A DNA stretch of 64,000 nt from positions 1-64,000 of the IMG/VR virus record IMGVR_UViG_3300049459_000229; one strand, given 5' to 3'. This document shows positions 28,795-36,518 of the stretch, piece after piece; the first letter of the stretch is position 1, and every line of letters begins with the position of its first letter. This DNA is from a virus. The notes beneath the pieces were generated by a model, which saw only the letters and a list, made by a program, of their open reading frames with translations, made no database searches and was not told where the DNA came from. The position numbers and the translations under genes are program-made.

Positions 28795-29240
28795 AATCTA
28801 TCACCCCTAGCATGCTGCAGGCTGCTGCCCAAATTAACGACCTCGACGAGGCCCTGCGCAGCGTGATGGATGTTGTCGGCATCGACGACGGCGGCGTGGC
28901 CGCTCTGGTGTTTTCTGGCGATGACTGGAACGCGCGCTGGCCGGACGAGCACCATAATAGTCGAATGGCCATGCTCAGAAAGTGGGCTGACGCTGAAGAG
29001 TCCTACGCTGGCCCGGGCGGCCCAGCCCTGCCACCTGACCCCGACGAACTGAACGACAAGCGTGCTGAATGGGCCGACCGTGCCATCGTCGAATTTCAGG
29101 ATGCCACCGGCACCGACCGCGAAGACGCGCTGGCTGACCTGCTGTGCAATCTGATGCACTGGTGTGACCGCAACGGCTTCGGCTTCGACGAAGAGCTCGA
29201 GCACGGCCGCGGCATGTACCAGGACGAGGTGCGGCCGTGA
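28791..29240 (+). CDS. 149-residue acidic hypothetical protein
   Basis: The product has 149 residues, acidic and helical, with FSGDDWNARWPDEHHNSRMA and a helix-rich end (LADLLCNLMHWCDRNGFGF). It may be a dimeric helical protein. Overlaps: ATGA upstream, GTGA downstream. No catalytic motif. Confidence 0.75.
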   Translation: MKSITPSMLQAAAQINDLDEALRSVMDVVGIDDGGVAALVFSGDDWNARWPDEHHNSRMAMLRKWADAEESYAGPGGPALPPDPDELNDKRAEWADRAIVEFQDATGTDREDALADLLCNLMHWCDRNGFGFDEELEHGRGMYQDEVRP

Positions 29241-29428
29241 ACGGCCGCTACACGATCGAGACCTGGGAACTTGCCAAGTCCCGGTTCTATGGCGTCGTGG
29301 CTCCGCTGCGGGAGCGCCTGCCCAAGCTTCTGGAGGACCCGGACATCGCTGCCGCGGTGTCTGCCATTCGTAACGCCGAGCGCGCAATCGAAGCGCGTGT
29401 GCAGGAACTTCTCAAGGACCCAACATGA
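29237..29428 (+). CDS. 63-residue hypothetical protein, GTG start
   Basis: The product has 63 residues starting at GTG inside the previous stop. It is helical (ETWELAKSRFYGVVAPLRER; AIRNAERAIEARVQELLKDP). No family is recognised. Confidence 0.7.
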   Translation: MNGRYTIETWELAKSRFYGVVAPLRERLPKLLEDPDIAAAVSAIRNAERAIEARVQELLKDPT

Positions 29429-29820
29429 TCATCTCCCAACCCAACGACGGCCGCGGCCTGCTCTACCACATCGTCAACCTGCTTGGCCAGACCGTGCACG
29501 CCTACCGCGACCTCGATGCGGTGATCCTCTCGCGCGAGGGTGACCAGCGCATCTGCATCCAGATCGAGGCCAGTGGCCGCTGGCTGACCGACGTGCCGGC
29601 GCCGCTCGTGCCAGTCAACGGTGGACCATACCGCGCTGACCTGGCGCGCGCCGACCGCCTGCTCTCCGCCGACGAGCTGCGCGATAAGTACACCACTGCC
29701 AAGGACTGCGGCGAGCACCCGCAGTACCGGCGTTTCGATTGGCGCCACGAGGTAAATTCCGACAGCACCGTGCGCGGCTACTGGGACTGGGTCGCAGCGC
29801 AGCTGGAGGAAGAAGAGTGA
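29425..29820 (+). CDS. 131-residue hypothetical protein
   Basis: The product has 131 residues: a beta-rich N-terminal half (GLLYHIVNLLGQTVHAYRDL) and a helical, Trp-containing C-terminal half (GYWDWVAAQLEEEE). It shows no catalytic motif. It overlaps the previous gene by 4 bases and the transposase-domain gene that follows by GTGA. Confidence 0.75.
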   Translation: MIISQPNDGRGLLYHIVNLLGQTVHAYRDLDAVILSREGDQRICIQIEASGRWLTDVPAPLVPVNGGPYRADLARADRLLSADELRDKYTTAKDCGEHPQYRRFDWRHEVNSDSTVRGYWDWVAAQLEEEE

Positions 29821-30104
29821 CCCCACCCATCACCCGCGAGCAGTTCGAGCCGCTGCGCCCGATGCTGGAGAACCTCCACAAGAAGACCCGGCCGCGCATG
29901 CACGACCTGTACGACGTCGTCTGCGCTATCCTGGCGCGCGAACAGCATGGCCTGACCTGGCGCACGCTGCCGGCCGGCTCGCCGCCGTGGCGCACCGTGC
30001 ACGAATATCACGCCCAGTGGACGATGCCCGGCCGCGACGGCGCCGAGCCTGTCATGTCCCATATCTACCGGACGCTGCAAGGCGTCTGGCCGCCCAAGGA
30101 GTAA
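29817..30104 (+). CDS. Stand-alone transposase N-terminal domain (DUF4096-like)
   Basis: The product has 95 residues from a GTG start that overlaps the previous stop. ITREQFEPLRPMLENLHK, a DDLYDVV-like helix, the segment HGLTWRTLPAGSPPWRTV and YHAQWTMPG follow the DUF4096 domain found at the N-terminus of IS5-type transposases (L-T-x-x-Q-W ... G-x-x-W-R-x-L-P ... P-W-x-T-V-x-x-x-F-x-x-W). There is no DDE catalytic domain, no inverted repeat and no insertion scar around it, so it looks domesticated as a DNA-binding or other small protein. Family from pattern recall. Confidence 0.72.
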   Translation: MTPPITREQFEPLRPMLENLHKKTRPRMHDLYDVVCAILAREQHGLTWRTLPAGSPPWRTVHEYHAQWTMPGRDGAEPVMSHIYRTLQGVWPPKE

Positions 30105-30107
30105 ATC

Positions 30108-30449
30108 ATGCCCTACCAGGAAATGCACGTCGATCCCGACCTGTACATCATGCAAGCCGGTGTTGCGATCTACCACGCCTACAAGGACGACGATTACAGC
30201 GGCGGCCCGCTGAAGTACCACTTCACGACCAACGCCAGCGACGACAGCGCCGAATTTAAGTTCGACGTGCGCGACCTCGACTCGGTGCACCTGCTGGGCC
30301 AGCACCCGCCCTTCATCACCAGCGCCAACAACACGCCGGAGCTGAAAGAGGCCTGGTGCCGCTGGCACGATGTCGAAGAGCCGGATCACATCCGCGCCAT
30401 CATCATGGCGTCGATCGACGCCGGCCTACTCACCAATCCCAAGGACTGA
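30108..30449 (+). CDS. 113-residue hypothetical protein
   Basis: The product has 113 residues. It is aromatic-rich at the start (MHVDPDLYIMQAGVAIYHAY) with acidic loops and a C-terminal helix (HIRAIIMASIDAGLLTNPKD). A 3-base gap follows the previous stop. No family is recognised. Confidence 0.74.
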   Translation: MPYQEMHVDPDLYIMQAGVAIYHAYKDDDYSGGPLKYHFTTNASDDSAEFKFDVRDLDSVHLLGQHPPFITSANNTPELKEAWCRWHDVEEPDHIRAIIMASIDAGLLTNPKD

Positions 30450-30452
30450 CCA

Positions 30453-30875
30453 ATGAAGCCTTCCCTCTACGCCCTCACCGACGCCGAACATGCCACCGTG
30501 CTGGCCGCGCTGCGTGACTATCAGGACTACCTGACGGTCCATGGCGCACCTCGTGCTGACCTGCACGATATCGCCACCAACGGTGGTGCCATTGCGCCGC
30601 TCGATGACGACCAGGTTGACCGGCTGTGCGAAAGCCTGAACCACGAAGGCCTGACGTTTGGCGAGGTCGTCAATCTGCTGGGCGACGACGAGCAAGCCCC
30701 GCACGCAGCTGGCGCGAACAAGCACCGGCTCGTGCAGGAGGGCACGCTTGAAGTAGACCCGGTGACCGTCGTTTCGCGTAGCGCCGACGGCGGCGCTTAT
30801 GTCATGTGCTGGCTGTGGGTTTCCGACGAGCTGGCCGGCGTTGAACCGGAGCCTACTGGTATGCAGGAGGGCTGA
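30453..30875 (+). CDS. 140-residue hypothetical protein
   Basis: The product has 140 residues. The first half is helical (ATVLAALRDYQDYLTVHGAP) with an acidic centre; the second half has a strand-rich stretch (GGAYVMCWLWVSDELAG). Short phage proteins of this type are known but uncharacterised. 3 bases from the previous stop, 1 base to the next start. Confidence 0.74.
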   Translation: MKPSLYALTDAEHATVLAALRDYQDYLTVHGAPRADLHDIATNGGAIAPLDDDQVDRLCESLNHEGLTFGEVVNLLGDDEQAPHAAGANKHRLVQEGTLEVDPVTVVSRSADGGAYVMCWLWVSDELAGVEPEPTGMQEG

Positions 30876-30876
30876 C

Positions 30877-31140
30877 ATGCGCTTCAACTCGTCCGAAGAA
30901 GTCCTCGCGTGGGCTGAGAAGGTGGCGCGCGAAGACATCGCCCGCCACCGTGAGCACAACATCGACCTCAACCCGTTCTGCACCCAAGGTGCCCGCAACG
31001 ACTGGCAGCGCGGCTTCGACAACGCCGGGCCGCGCAGCTACGAAGGGCCGCGCGACTTTGACACCATCTACCAGCGCGGCCGCGCCGTGGCGCGCCTGCT
31101 GGAGCAGGAAGCTGCCGCCAACAAGGAGAACGACAAATGA
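30877..31140 (+). CDS. Ribosome-modulation-factor-like small phage protein
   Basis: The product has 87 residues. CTQGARNDWQRGFDNAGPRS and DFDTIYQRGRAVARLL form the R-x-x-W-x-x-G-[WF]-x-x-A pattern that phage proteins share with ribosome modulation factor (RMF), preceded by a helix. RMF binds 16S rRNA and causes 100S ribosome formation. Whether this protein does so is unknown. It overlaps the next gene by 4 bases. Confidence 0.6.
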   Translation: MRFNSSEEVLAWAEKVAREDIARHREHNIDLNPFCTQGARNDWQRGFDNAGPRSYEGPRDFDTIYQRGRAVARLLEQEAAANKENDK

Positions 31141-31322
31141 CTCACCGCCTTACCCTGCGCCTGACGCTCGACATCACCTACGACGTCGGCGATGCCGACT
31201 CGCGCGACCTCGAAGACAACCTGCTGGGTCTGGCGACGCGCGGCTGCCGCGAAGGCCTGTTTACCGGCAGCCTGGATGCGACCGTGGTGGTCGCCAACCC
31301 TTCCGTGGAGATTCTCGAATGA
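31137..31322 (+). CDS. 61-residue beta-rich hypothetical protein
   Basis: The product has 61 residues: LTLRLTLDITYDVGDADSRD, then a helix and TGSLDATVVVANPSVEILE. This strand-helix-strand plan is common in short phage proteins. Overlaps of 4 bases on both sides. No function is known. Confidence 0.72.
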   Translation: MTHRLTLRLTLDITYDVGDADSRDLEDNLLGLATRGCREGLFTGSLDATVVVANPSVEILE

Positions 31323-31780
31323 AGCACCAATTCACCCTCACCGTTGGCACCGACGCCACGCTGCAGCAGGACCAGGTTTGCCAGTTGGTGCAAGACACGC
31401 TGGAAGTTGGGCAGTCCCGTGCTGAGACCTACGCCAAGACTGGCGCAGGCGCCGGCATGGCATTTGCTCAGGCCGACGCCATCCGCAAGATGGAATTCAC
31501 CCTCGTCCCGGTGCCGGCGCCGACCACGCAGCTGGCGGCCGAGGCGCGCCTGTTCGTCATGGCACTGGACGAGATGGGCTTTGGCGCCGACGACCCGATC
31601 AACGGTGGCGACTGCGTCGAATTCATCGACCAGCACCAGGCGCTGCTGCGGCGTCTGCCGGCGCTGGCCGAACTTGCGGGCGCGGTCGATACCTTCCTCG
31701 CGGCCCGCGTGCCGAAAGACGGCAGCTACAGCCAGATCATCGTGCCGCTGATCGCCGCCCACATGAGGGTGAAATCATGA
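31319..31780 (+). CDS. 153-residue hypothetical protein
   Basis: The product has 153 residues. FTLTVGTDATLQQDQVCQLV and MEFTLVPVPAPTTQLAAEAR give a strand-rich N-terminal half; a helical C-terminal half (ALLRRLPALAELAGAVDTFL) follows. ATG overlaps the previous stop by ATGA. Function unknown. Confidence 0.74.
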   Translation: MKHQFTLTVGTDATLQQDQVCQLVQDTLEVGQSRAETYAKTGAGAGMAFAQADAIRKMEFTLVPVPAPTTQLAAEARLFVMALDEMGFGADDPINGGDCVEFIDQHQALLRRLPALAELAGAVDTFLAARVPKDGSYSQIIVPLIAAHMRVKS

Positions 31781-32034
31781 ACTCGCCCAGCAATCGCATG
31801 CTGCAGGCGTTACAGCTCGCCGTGGCTGCGCAGCGCGCGGTCCACGAGACGCTGAACGATCTAGAGGACGCGATCACGTCCAATGGCCTGAACGAGGCCC
31901 AGCAGGAGCTGCTGGCCGAGGAGGTAACCGACCTTGCGCTGGGCGACCCACTGATCGACGGGCTGATCGACCGGCCTGTTAGCAGAGAGGATCTGGAGTC
32001 GATCCTGCGTGCACTCGCAGCGGAGGCGCCGTGA
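31777..32034 (+). CDS. 85-residue acidic helical protein
   Basis: The product has 85 residues, strongly helical and acidic (HETLNDLEDAITSNGLNEAQ; SREDLESILRALAAEAP). Overlaps: ATGA upstream, GTGA downstream. No family is recognised. Confidence 0.72.
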   Translation: MNSPSNRMLQALQLAVAAQRAVHETLNDLEDAITSNGLNEAQQELLAEEVTDLALGDPLIDGLIDRPVSREDLESILRALAAEAP

Positions 32035-32228
32035 AGGAATCCGACATCGTCTACGAGGTCGACCGTTTCTGGGTGCTTCGTGACCTCAAGCGCCATGGCT
32101 ACACGGTGTTCGAGTCCGGCATCACCCACTCCACCAGCGATAGCACCTACCCGCTTGACGATGCTGGCCTGAGTCTGGCCAAGGCGCGCGTCGACTACCT
32201 CGCTAAACACAGAAAGGAACTGACATGA
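32031..32228 (+). CDS. 65-residue hypothetical protein, GTG start
   Basis: The product has 65 residues from a GTG start. IVYEVDRFWVLRDLKRHGYT is followed by a helix; the pattern 'F-W-V-L-R ... Y-x-V-F-E-x-G-x-T-H-S' is one I know from short phage proteins. No function is assigned. Confidence 0.72.
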   Translation: MKESDIVYEVDRFWVLRDLKRHGYTVFESGITHSTSDSTYPLDDAGLSLAKARVDYLAKHRKELT

Positions 32229-32539
32229 AAGATCAACCCGTATCCGAGCGCATCGCTGCGCTCGACGACACCAGCAAGACACCTGAACGCAAGGCGTACG
32301 AACTGCAGGCGGACTACACGATGCGCGGCCTGCTCGCTGCGCGCCGCGAGCTCCTCGGCCTGATCGTGGGCGCCGAGGAGCGCGGCATCGTCCTGACGAT
32401 CGACCTGCAGTCGCTGCAGCCGCCGGCGATGGGCAGGACGCAGATGATCGGCGACGTGCGCATCTCCCGCGAGCGCCAGCGCGAGCTGGAAGAGCTGCGC
32501 AAGGCGGCCGAGAAGTCGGAGGAGGTGCGCGATGCGTGA
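32225..32539 (+). CDS. 104-residue hypothetical protein with C-terminal coiled coil
   Basis: The product has 104 residues, with a charged N-terminal helix (RGLLAARRELLGLIVGAEER) and a C-terminal coiled coil (RQRELEELRKAAEKSEEV). LQPPAMGRTQMIGDVR in the middle resembles the 'P-P-L-A-M-G' motif of a small phage protein group. Overlaps the next gene by 8 bases. Function unknown. Confidence 0.74.
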   Translation: MKDQPVSERIAALDDTSKTPERKAYELQADYTMRGLLAARRELLGLIVGAEERGIVLTIDLQSLQPPAMGRTQMIGDVRISRERQRELEELRKAAEKSEEVRDA

Positions 32540-32765
32540 TTTCTATATCGTCGAGGGCGGCGCCGACCATCCGCAGGGTGTCAACTGGAGGCAGGTGAGC
32601 AGTGGTCGCGATGTGATTAACTACGCCATCTACCATCGCACGGATCTGGAGCCTACCGCCGTCCTGGCTGGCATCGTCGGCGCGCTGCTGGAGCGCGCGG
32701 CGGTCAGCAACCGCGACATGATGGACCTGTGCGGCCTGCAGCAGTTTCGGATCGAGGGGTACTGA
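32532..32765 (+). CDS. 77-residue hypothetical protein
   Basis: The product has 77 residues. FYIVEGGADHPQGVNWRQVS followed by a helix (AGIVGALLERAAVSNRDMMD). It starts 8 bases inside the previous gene. No family is recognised. Confidence 0.72.
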   Translation: MRDFYIVEGGADHPQGVNWRQVSSGRDVINYAIYHRTDLEPTAVLAGIVGALLERAAVSNRDMMDLCGLQQFRIEGY

Positions 32766-32766
32766 T

Positions 32767-33045
32767 ATGCAAGTTACCGTCTACCGCCGCCCTCATGGGC
32801 GCTACACCGTCATCGACTGCCAGAATGTCTACCCCGAAGACAAGGCCTGGTTCGAAGCCCACAACGTCAAGGTCAGCATGGAGGAGGACGGCATGCCAGG
32901 CAACCCCAACTACATCTTCTATGCCGACATCGGCCGCAAGGACGAGGACGGCGAGCCGGATGAGGTCATCGAGCTCTCGCAGGGCCGCGCCTGCGACGAG
33001 ACCCTTGCCGCGTTGCGGCGCCAGTGTGAGGAGGCGCTGACATGA
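32767..33045 (+). CDS. 92-residue hypothetical protein
   Basis: The product has 92 residues. PHGRYTVIDCQNVYPEDKAW, then acidic (DIGRKDEDGEPDEVIELSQG) and a helical tail with two Cys. One base after the previous stop and 4-base overlap downstream. No family is recognised. Confidence 0.72.
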   Translation: MQVTVYRRPHGRYTVIDCQNVYPEDKAWFEAHNVKVSMEEDGMPGNPNYIFYADIGRKDEDGEPDEVIELSQGRACDETLAALRRQCEEALT

Positions 33046-33287
33046 GCCTGACCAACGGCCACGTATGGGCCGGCTACAGCGATCCGGAAACTCGCGTGCC
33101 AGCTTATCCACTGAAGGTCGGCTCGAGTCGCGCCGGCGAGACCGGTACCGCGGTCTGGGATTCAGCTGGTGCCTGGATGGCCACCTTCCGCAACTCCGAA
33201 GACGCCCAGATGTATATCGAGAATGGTGTACGCCGCGCTGCCCAGATTAAGAAATGCCAGCCTAAATTTTTGAAAGGAAAAGCATGA
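33042..33287 (+). CDS. 81-residue hypothetical protein
   Basis: The product has 81 residues: strand-rich (GTAVWDSAGAWMATFRNSED, then AQMYIENGVRRAAQIKK) with a basic end. It resembles the small 'x-F-x-x-x-E-D-A-x-x-Y-I' phage proteins of unknown function. Overlaps by 4 bases at both ends. Confidence 0.72.
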   Translation: MSLTNGHVWAGYSDPETRVPAYPLKVGSSRAGETGTAVWDSAGAWMATFRNSEDAQMYIENGVRRAAQIKKCQPKFLKGKA

Positions 33288-33802
33288 CCAAGAAATATTA
33301 CAAGACCAGTGCACCGGCGGTGCTGACTGCGCTCGCCGAGCGCAACGAAAAACTGACGGCGCTGCGCCTGCGTGGCGAAGCATTCCAGAAGCACTTCGGC
33401 GCCAAGAATCTGGTCGTCAGCAGCAGCACAGAAGGCTATCGCATCCGCGGCCTGCAGTTCGATCCGCCGAAGGACCGTCGTCTGTGGACGGTACCGGATC
33501 ACGAGCATCTGGACATGCAGCGGCCGCGCCAGTCGATTACGAAGGCGACGCCTGACGAGAAGGCCGAACTGGCGCGCCTGAAGGCGGAATGGAAGGAGCA
33601 CTTCCCGACCGGCGATGTGCCGTTCGAGCCGGTGCTGACAGCGATGGGAACGACCTGGGTCGCTCTGATCTTCGGCGCTGGCTTCCACATGCATGAGCGC
33701 GATGGTGCGGTCTACGTGGCGACAGCAGCCAAGTTGAACGATCTGATGGTCGAGATCCTGGCCAGCGAGTACGAGGCCGCAACAGCGAAGGAGACGGCAT
33801 GA
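33284..33802 (+). CDS. 172-residue conserved phage protein (DUF5420-like)
   Basis: The product has 172 residues, larger than most here. YKTSAPAVLTALAERNEKLT and SSTEGYRIRGLQFDPPKDRR are followed by a helical stretch and MGTTWVALIFGAGFHMHERD. The layout, an N-terminal helix, a DPPKDRRLW core and a Trp/Gly-rich middle, resembles a widespread phage protein of unknown function that I recall as DUF5420-like. GAAAGGAAAAGC precedes the ATG. Family name from recall only. Confidence 0.65.
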   Translation: MTKKYYKTSAPAVLTALAERNEKLTALRLRGEAFQKHFGAKNLVVSSSTEGYRIRGLQFDPPKDRRLWTVPDHEHLDMQRPRQSITKATPDEKAELARLKAEWKEHFPTGDVPFEPVLTAMGTTWVALIFGAGFHMHERDGAVYVATAAKLNDLMVEILASEYEAATAKETA

Positions 33803-34113
33803 AAATCACACGCGGCTTTGTCGCCGTCCAGCCGGACGGCCAGTTCCTGTACATCAGCGCGACGCAGACCCATGTCGGTCACCGCGTGCACATCTCGCCG
33901 GTTTCCGATATCGATGACGCCACGGTGCGCATGCACCCCGGGCCGCGCGGCGGCGACCGCAAGGAGGCGGCCGCGCTGGCCGAGCTGAAGGTCACCTGGG
34001 TGCCGGTCGAAGTGCATCGCAATGTGGTCCTGCAGGGCTACGGCGTGGCGGACGAGCGCAAGGTCGGCATGAACCCTGCCCTCGCGGCGCCGTACGGCAG
34101 CAGCCATGAATAA
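33799..34113 (+). CDS. 104-residue hypothetical protein
   Basis: The product has 104 residues, strand-rich (QFLYISATQTHVGHRVHISP) with an Arg/Gly loop (HPGPRGGDRKEAAALAELK). No catalytic motif. It is coupled to both neighbours, 4 bases upstream and 8 bases downstream. Confidence 0.72.
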   Translation: MKITRGFVAVQPDGQFLYISATQTHVGHRVHISPVSDIDDATVRMHPGPRGGDRKEAAALAELKVTWVPVEVHRNVVLQGYGVADERKVGMNPALAAPYGSSHE

Positions 34114-34339
34114 GCCTCGCACCCGCCCGGTCGGCGCCATGGCCATCGCGACTGTCACCGTCGAGATCAGCGGCCTCGGCAGCTGGGGCACCAGCTGCAG
34201 CGTCGAGCAGGTGCACCGGCAGGCCAGCGAGGAAGCTGTCGGCTTCCTGCGTAACCTTGTGGCCGGCAATCGCGGCGAGCACCGGCTGCGCATCATCGGC
34301 CAACCTGAAGTCAAAACTATCACCACGGAGAGAAAATGA
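34106..34339 (+). CDS. 77-residue hypothetical protein, WG-C motif
   Basis: The product has 77 residues. VTVEISGLGSWGTSCSVEQV and HRQASEEAVGFLRNLV fit a short phage pattern 'V-E-I ... W-G-x-x-C-x-x-x-Q-V-x-x-Q-A'. The single Cys after WG is notable. Function unknown. Confidence 0.72.
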   Translation: MNKPRTRPVGAMAIATVTVEISGLGSWGTSCSVEQVHRQASEEAVGFLRNLVAGNRGEHRLRIIGQPEVKTITTERK

Positions 34340-34566
34340 CCCTTCCCGAACTGCTCGAGCGCGTGGGCGTCGACAACATTAATTTCCAGCTGCTGAACGC
34401 GTCGATGACGAATATCACGGCAACCAAACGTGACAGCAAAATCACCTTCCTGACCGACGCCCTGACGCCGAACAACGTCGCCACCGGCACCGGCCCGGTC
34501 GGCCTGATCGTCTGGTGCGATCGTGCCGCATGGGAGGCAGCCCTCTCGGAAGGAGATGCATCGTGA
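34336..34566 (+). CDS. 76-residue conserved small phage protein
   Basis: The product has 76 residues. LPELLERVGVDNINFQLLNA and GPVGLIVWCDRAAWEAAL fit a recurring small-phage pattern ('V-G-x-x-N-x-x-x-Q-x-L' and 'G-L-[IV]-[VL]-W-x-x-R-x-x-W'). No function is known. It is linked to the next gene by a GTGA overlap. Confidence 0.74.
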   Translation: MTLPELLERVGVDNINFQLLNASMTNITATKRDSKITFLTDALTPNNVATGTGPVGLIVWCDRAAWEAALSEGDAS

Positions 34567-34949
34567 GCACCTACAAGAACGGCCCCGGCAATGTGCCGCG
34601 GCTGCCCGACCGCGTGGTCGACACCCTGATCGACGCCGCTGGTGTGCCTCGCCAGATTTTCAGTGTCAACGGCCACCGAAGCGATAAACTCGACAAGACC
34701 GCCAATGTCGAGCGTCTGGTCCACGACACCTGCGAAGAGCTGCTGGCGCGCCTGCCGGCGCCGGACGAAGACGGCGAACGATTCCGCTTCATGTTGGCTG
34801 CTGCCGGCGACCGGAACAGCCGCGCCGCGCAAGCCATGGACCGCTTCAGCAACGAGCTTGACGACGACGATCCGCGGCCGCACACCGAGCAACTGGTCGA
34901 GATTATTGACAAGGGGCGGGCCTGGGTCGCGGCAGGAGGCCAGGCATGA
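34563..34949 (+). CDS. 128-residue hypothetical protein, GTG start
   Basis: The product has 128 residues from the GTG that overlaps the previous stop. RLPDRVVDTLIDAAGVPRQI and AAQAMDRFSNELDDDDPRPH are helical with an acidic tract (DELDDDDP-like). It is probably a helical adaptor. An upstream in-frame ATG is ignored because its extension runs antisense to normal composition. No motif. Confidence 0.7.
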   Translation: MSTYKNGPGNVPRLPDRVVDTLIDAAGVPRQIFSVNGHRSDKLDKTANVERLVHDTCEELLARLPAPDEDGERFRFMLAAAGDRNSRAAQAMDRFSNELDDDDPRPHTEQLVEIIDKGRAWVAAGGQA

Positions 34950-35170
34950 GCCTCCTGAAAGAACACCTTGCCTACATGGCCAGGGTCCGTGCGCACGGCG
35001 GCCGAATCCTCGCCTATCGACCACCGTGCTGCAACACCGAGACGGAGACGAAGGCGCCAGTCGACGACGACGATGTCTGGGATTCGCTGACCACCTGTCC
35101 GCACTGCGGTGCGCTCGGCATGAAGATCGTGACCCGCAACACTGTCGAAATTCGCTTACTGGAGGCTTGA
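34946..35170 (+). CDS. 74-residue zinc-ribbon-like protein
   Basis: The product has 74 residues. P-P-C-C-N-T near residue 28 and T-C-P-H-C-G near 50 with 20 residues between, and W-D-S-L before, match short phage zinc-ribbon proteins with the outline 'P-C-C ... W-x-S-x-x-x-C-P-x-C-G'. It likely binds zinc; its partner is unknown. ATGA overlap upstream. Confidence 0.74.
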   Translation: MSLLKEHLAYMARVRAHGGRILAYRPPCCNTETETKAPVDDDDVWDSLTTCPHCGALGMKIVTRNTVEIRLLEA

Positions 35171-35171
35171 A

Positions 35172-35819
35172 ATGAAAACCCAAACCCACTCCCGCACCAC
35201 CTACACCATCCCCGGCACCGACATCGAGGTCGAGCTGCCGGTCACGCCCGACAGCATCATGGACTTCAAGGCGCCGCTGGTCCGGATCACCGATGACCAG
35301 ATCATCCTCGGCTACCTGGCGCACGACGATGACTGTGAGAATCCGCTGGAAGACGATGAGTACGCCGGCTACATCTACGAGGCGCGCCGCCGCGGCAAGA
35401 CCCTGCGCGACTACGAGCGCGCGCTCGCCCTAGGCGATTTCGAGGACGACGAGCGTGACCCCTACGCCGTGCTGCTGGACGTCTATGAGCATGGCGGCAT
35501 CTCCTATAGCCTGGCCGGCGCCGGTATGCAGTCCCAGTTCGATACGGCGCGCGGCGGCGCCGTCTGGGTGCCGGGTGACCTGCTGCGCAAGGACATCGAG
35601 GCGCATGCCGACCCGATGGCTCGGGCGCGCGAGTGCGCCAAGATCGACGCTGAGCAGTACACCGACTGGTGCAACGGCAACTGCTATTCGATTGTGGTCG
35701 TCACCTATGACAAGAAGGGTCAGCAGATCGACTGGAACACCTGCAGCGGCTATGTTGGCGACGATAACGCCTACGAGGCGCTGCAGGGGGCGATGCCGCG
35801 GGAGGTGGCCCATGGCTAA
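35172..35819 (+). CDS. 215-residue conserved mobile-element protein
   Basis: The product has 215 residues. The middle LLDVYEHGGISYSLAGAGMQ, SQFDTARGGAVWVPG and AEQYTDWCNGNCYSIVVVTY make a combination that I have seen in phage and plasmid proteins without known role. The N-terminus has acidic segments (DDDCENPLEDDEYAGYIY). It starts 1 base after the previous stop and overlaps the next by 8 bases. Confidence 0.76.
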   Translation: MKTQTHSRTTYTIPGTDIEVELPVTPDSIMDFKAPLVRITDDQIILGYLAHDDDCENPLEDDEYAGYIYEARRRGKTLRDYERALALGDFEDDERDPYAVLLDVYEHGGISYSLAGAGMQSQFDTARGGAVWVPGDLLRKDIEAHADPMARARECAKIDAEQYTDWCNGNCYSIVVVTYDKKGQQIDWNTCSGYVGDDNAYEALQGAMPREVAHG

Positions 35820-36030
35820 GCTGACGAGCGCGATGGTGCGCGAGCTGAACAGTATCAAGCAGGCTGCCGCAGAGGGTCTGCCGGCTCAGTTGAGAGACTT
35901 CGCCTGGCTGGCGGCGGACTCGTTCCTTGCTTGGCGGCCGGTCTATCTGGGCGAATTCACCCGCAAGCAGCTGCAGTCCCACATCGACACCTTGAAATAC
36001 CTAATCACCCTGGGAGTGCATGACCGATGA
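35812..36030 (+). CDS. 72-residue helical hypothetical protein
   Basis: The product has 72 residues, helical (LTSAMVRELNSIKQAAAEGL; RKQLQSHIDTLKYLITLGVH). Starts 8 bases inside the previous gene; its stop overlaps the next ATG by 4. No motif. Confidence 0.72.
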   Translation: MAKLTSAMVRELNSIKQAAAEGLPAQLRDFAWLAADSFLAWRPVYLGEFTRKQLQSHIDTLKYLITLGVHDR

Positions 36031-36518
36031 GCACCCGTCGACGCAACGCCCCTGACGGCGACTTCGCCTTTTCCCTGCTCGACGAGATCCGCGCCTCGCC
36101 CGAGCATCCGATGCCGGATGGCGAGCGTCAGGTAAACGTGCAGGCCGCGCGCCAACACCTTGGCCAGCTGGCCTATGGCGCCGCGCCGTCGCGCCTGAAC
36201 TGGAAGGTGCTGTCCACGATCGGTAATTTCTTCCAGACCATGCTGACCCTCGGCATGATCCAGGACGAGGACGGCCTGCTGGACCATGCCAAGGCCGTGC
36301 TCTTCACGGCCAGCAAGCACGCTGTCGAACATGGCACCATGCTGCGCCTGGTCGGCGCCGAGGTGGCCATCATGGAGAACATGCTGGAAGCCTACGACGA
36401 AGTACTTGCGGCGCTGCCGCACCGCGACGCTATTCGAGTGTTTCGTGAGACTGACAAGCGGATGCGTGTGCGACGTCCGGGCGACTACGACGCCAATCCT
36501 GAGAAAGGAAAATCATGA
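36027..36518 (+). CDS. 163-residue helical hypothetical protein
   Basis: The product has 163 residues, all-helical in the middle (NWKVLSTIGNFFQTMLTLGM; LRLVGAEVAIMENMLEAYDE) with a basic tail (KRMRVRRPGDYDANPEKGKS). No catalytic motif. Overlaps 4 bases both sides. Confidence 0.74.
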   Translation: MSTRRRNAPDGDFAFSLLDEIRASPEHPMPDGERQVNVQAARQHLGQLAYGAAPSRLNWKVLSTIGNFFQTMLTLGMIQDEDGLLDHAKAVLFTASKHAVEHGTMLRLVGAEVAIMENMLEAYDEVLAALPHRDAIRVFRETDKRMRVRRPGDYDANPEKGKS

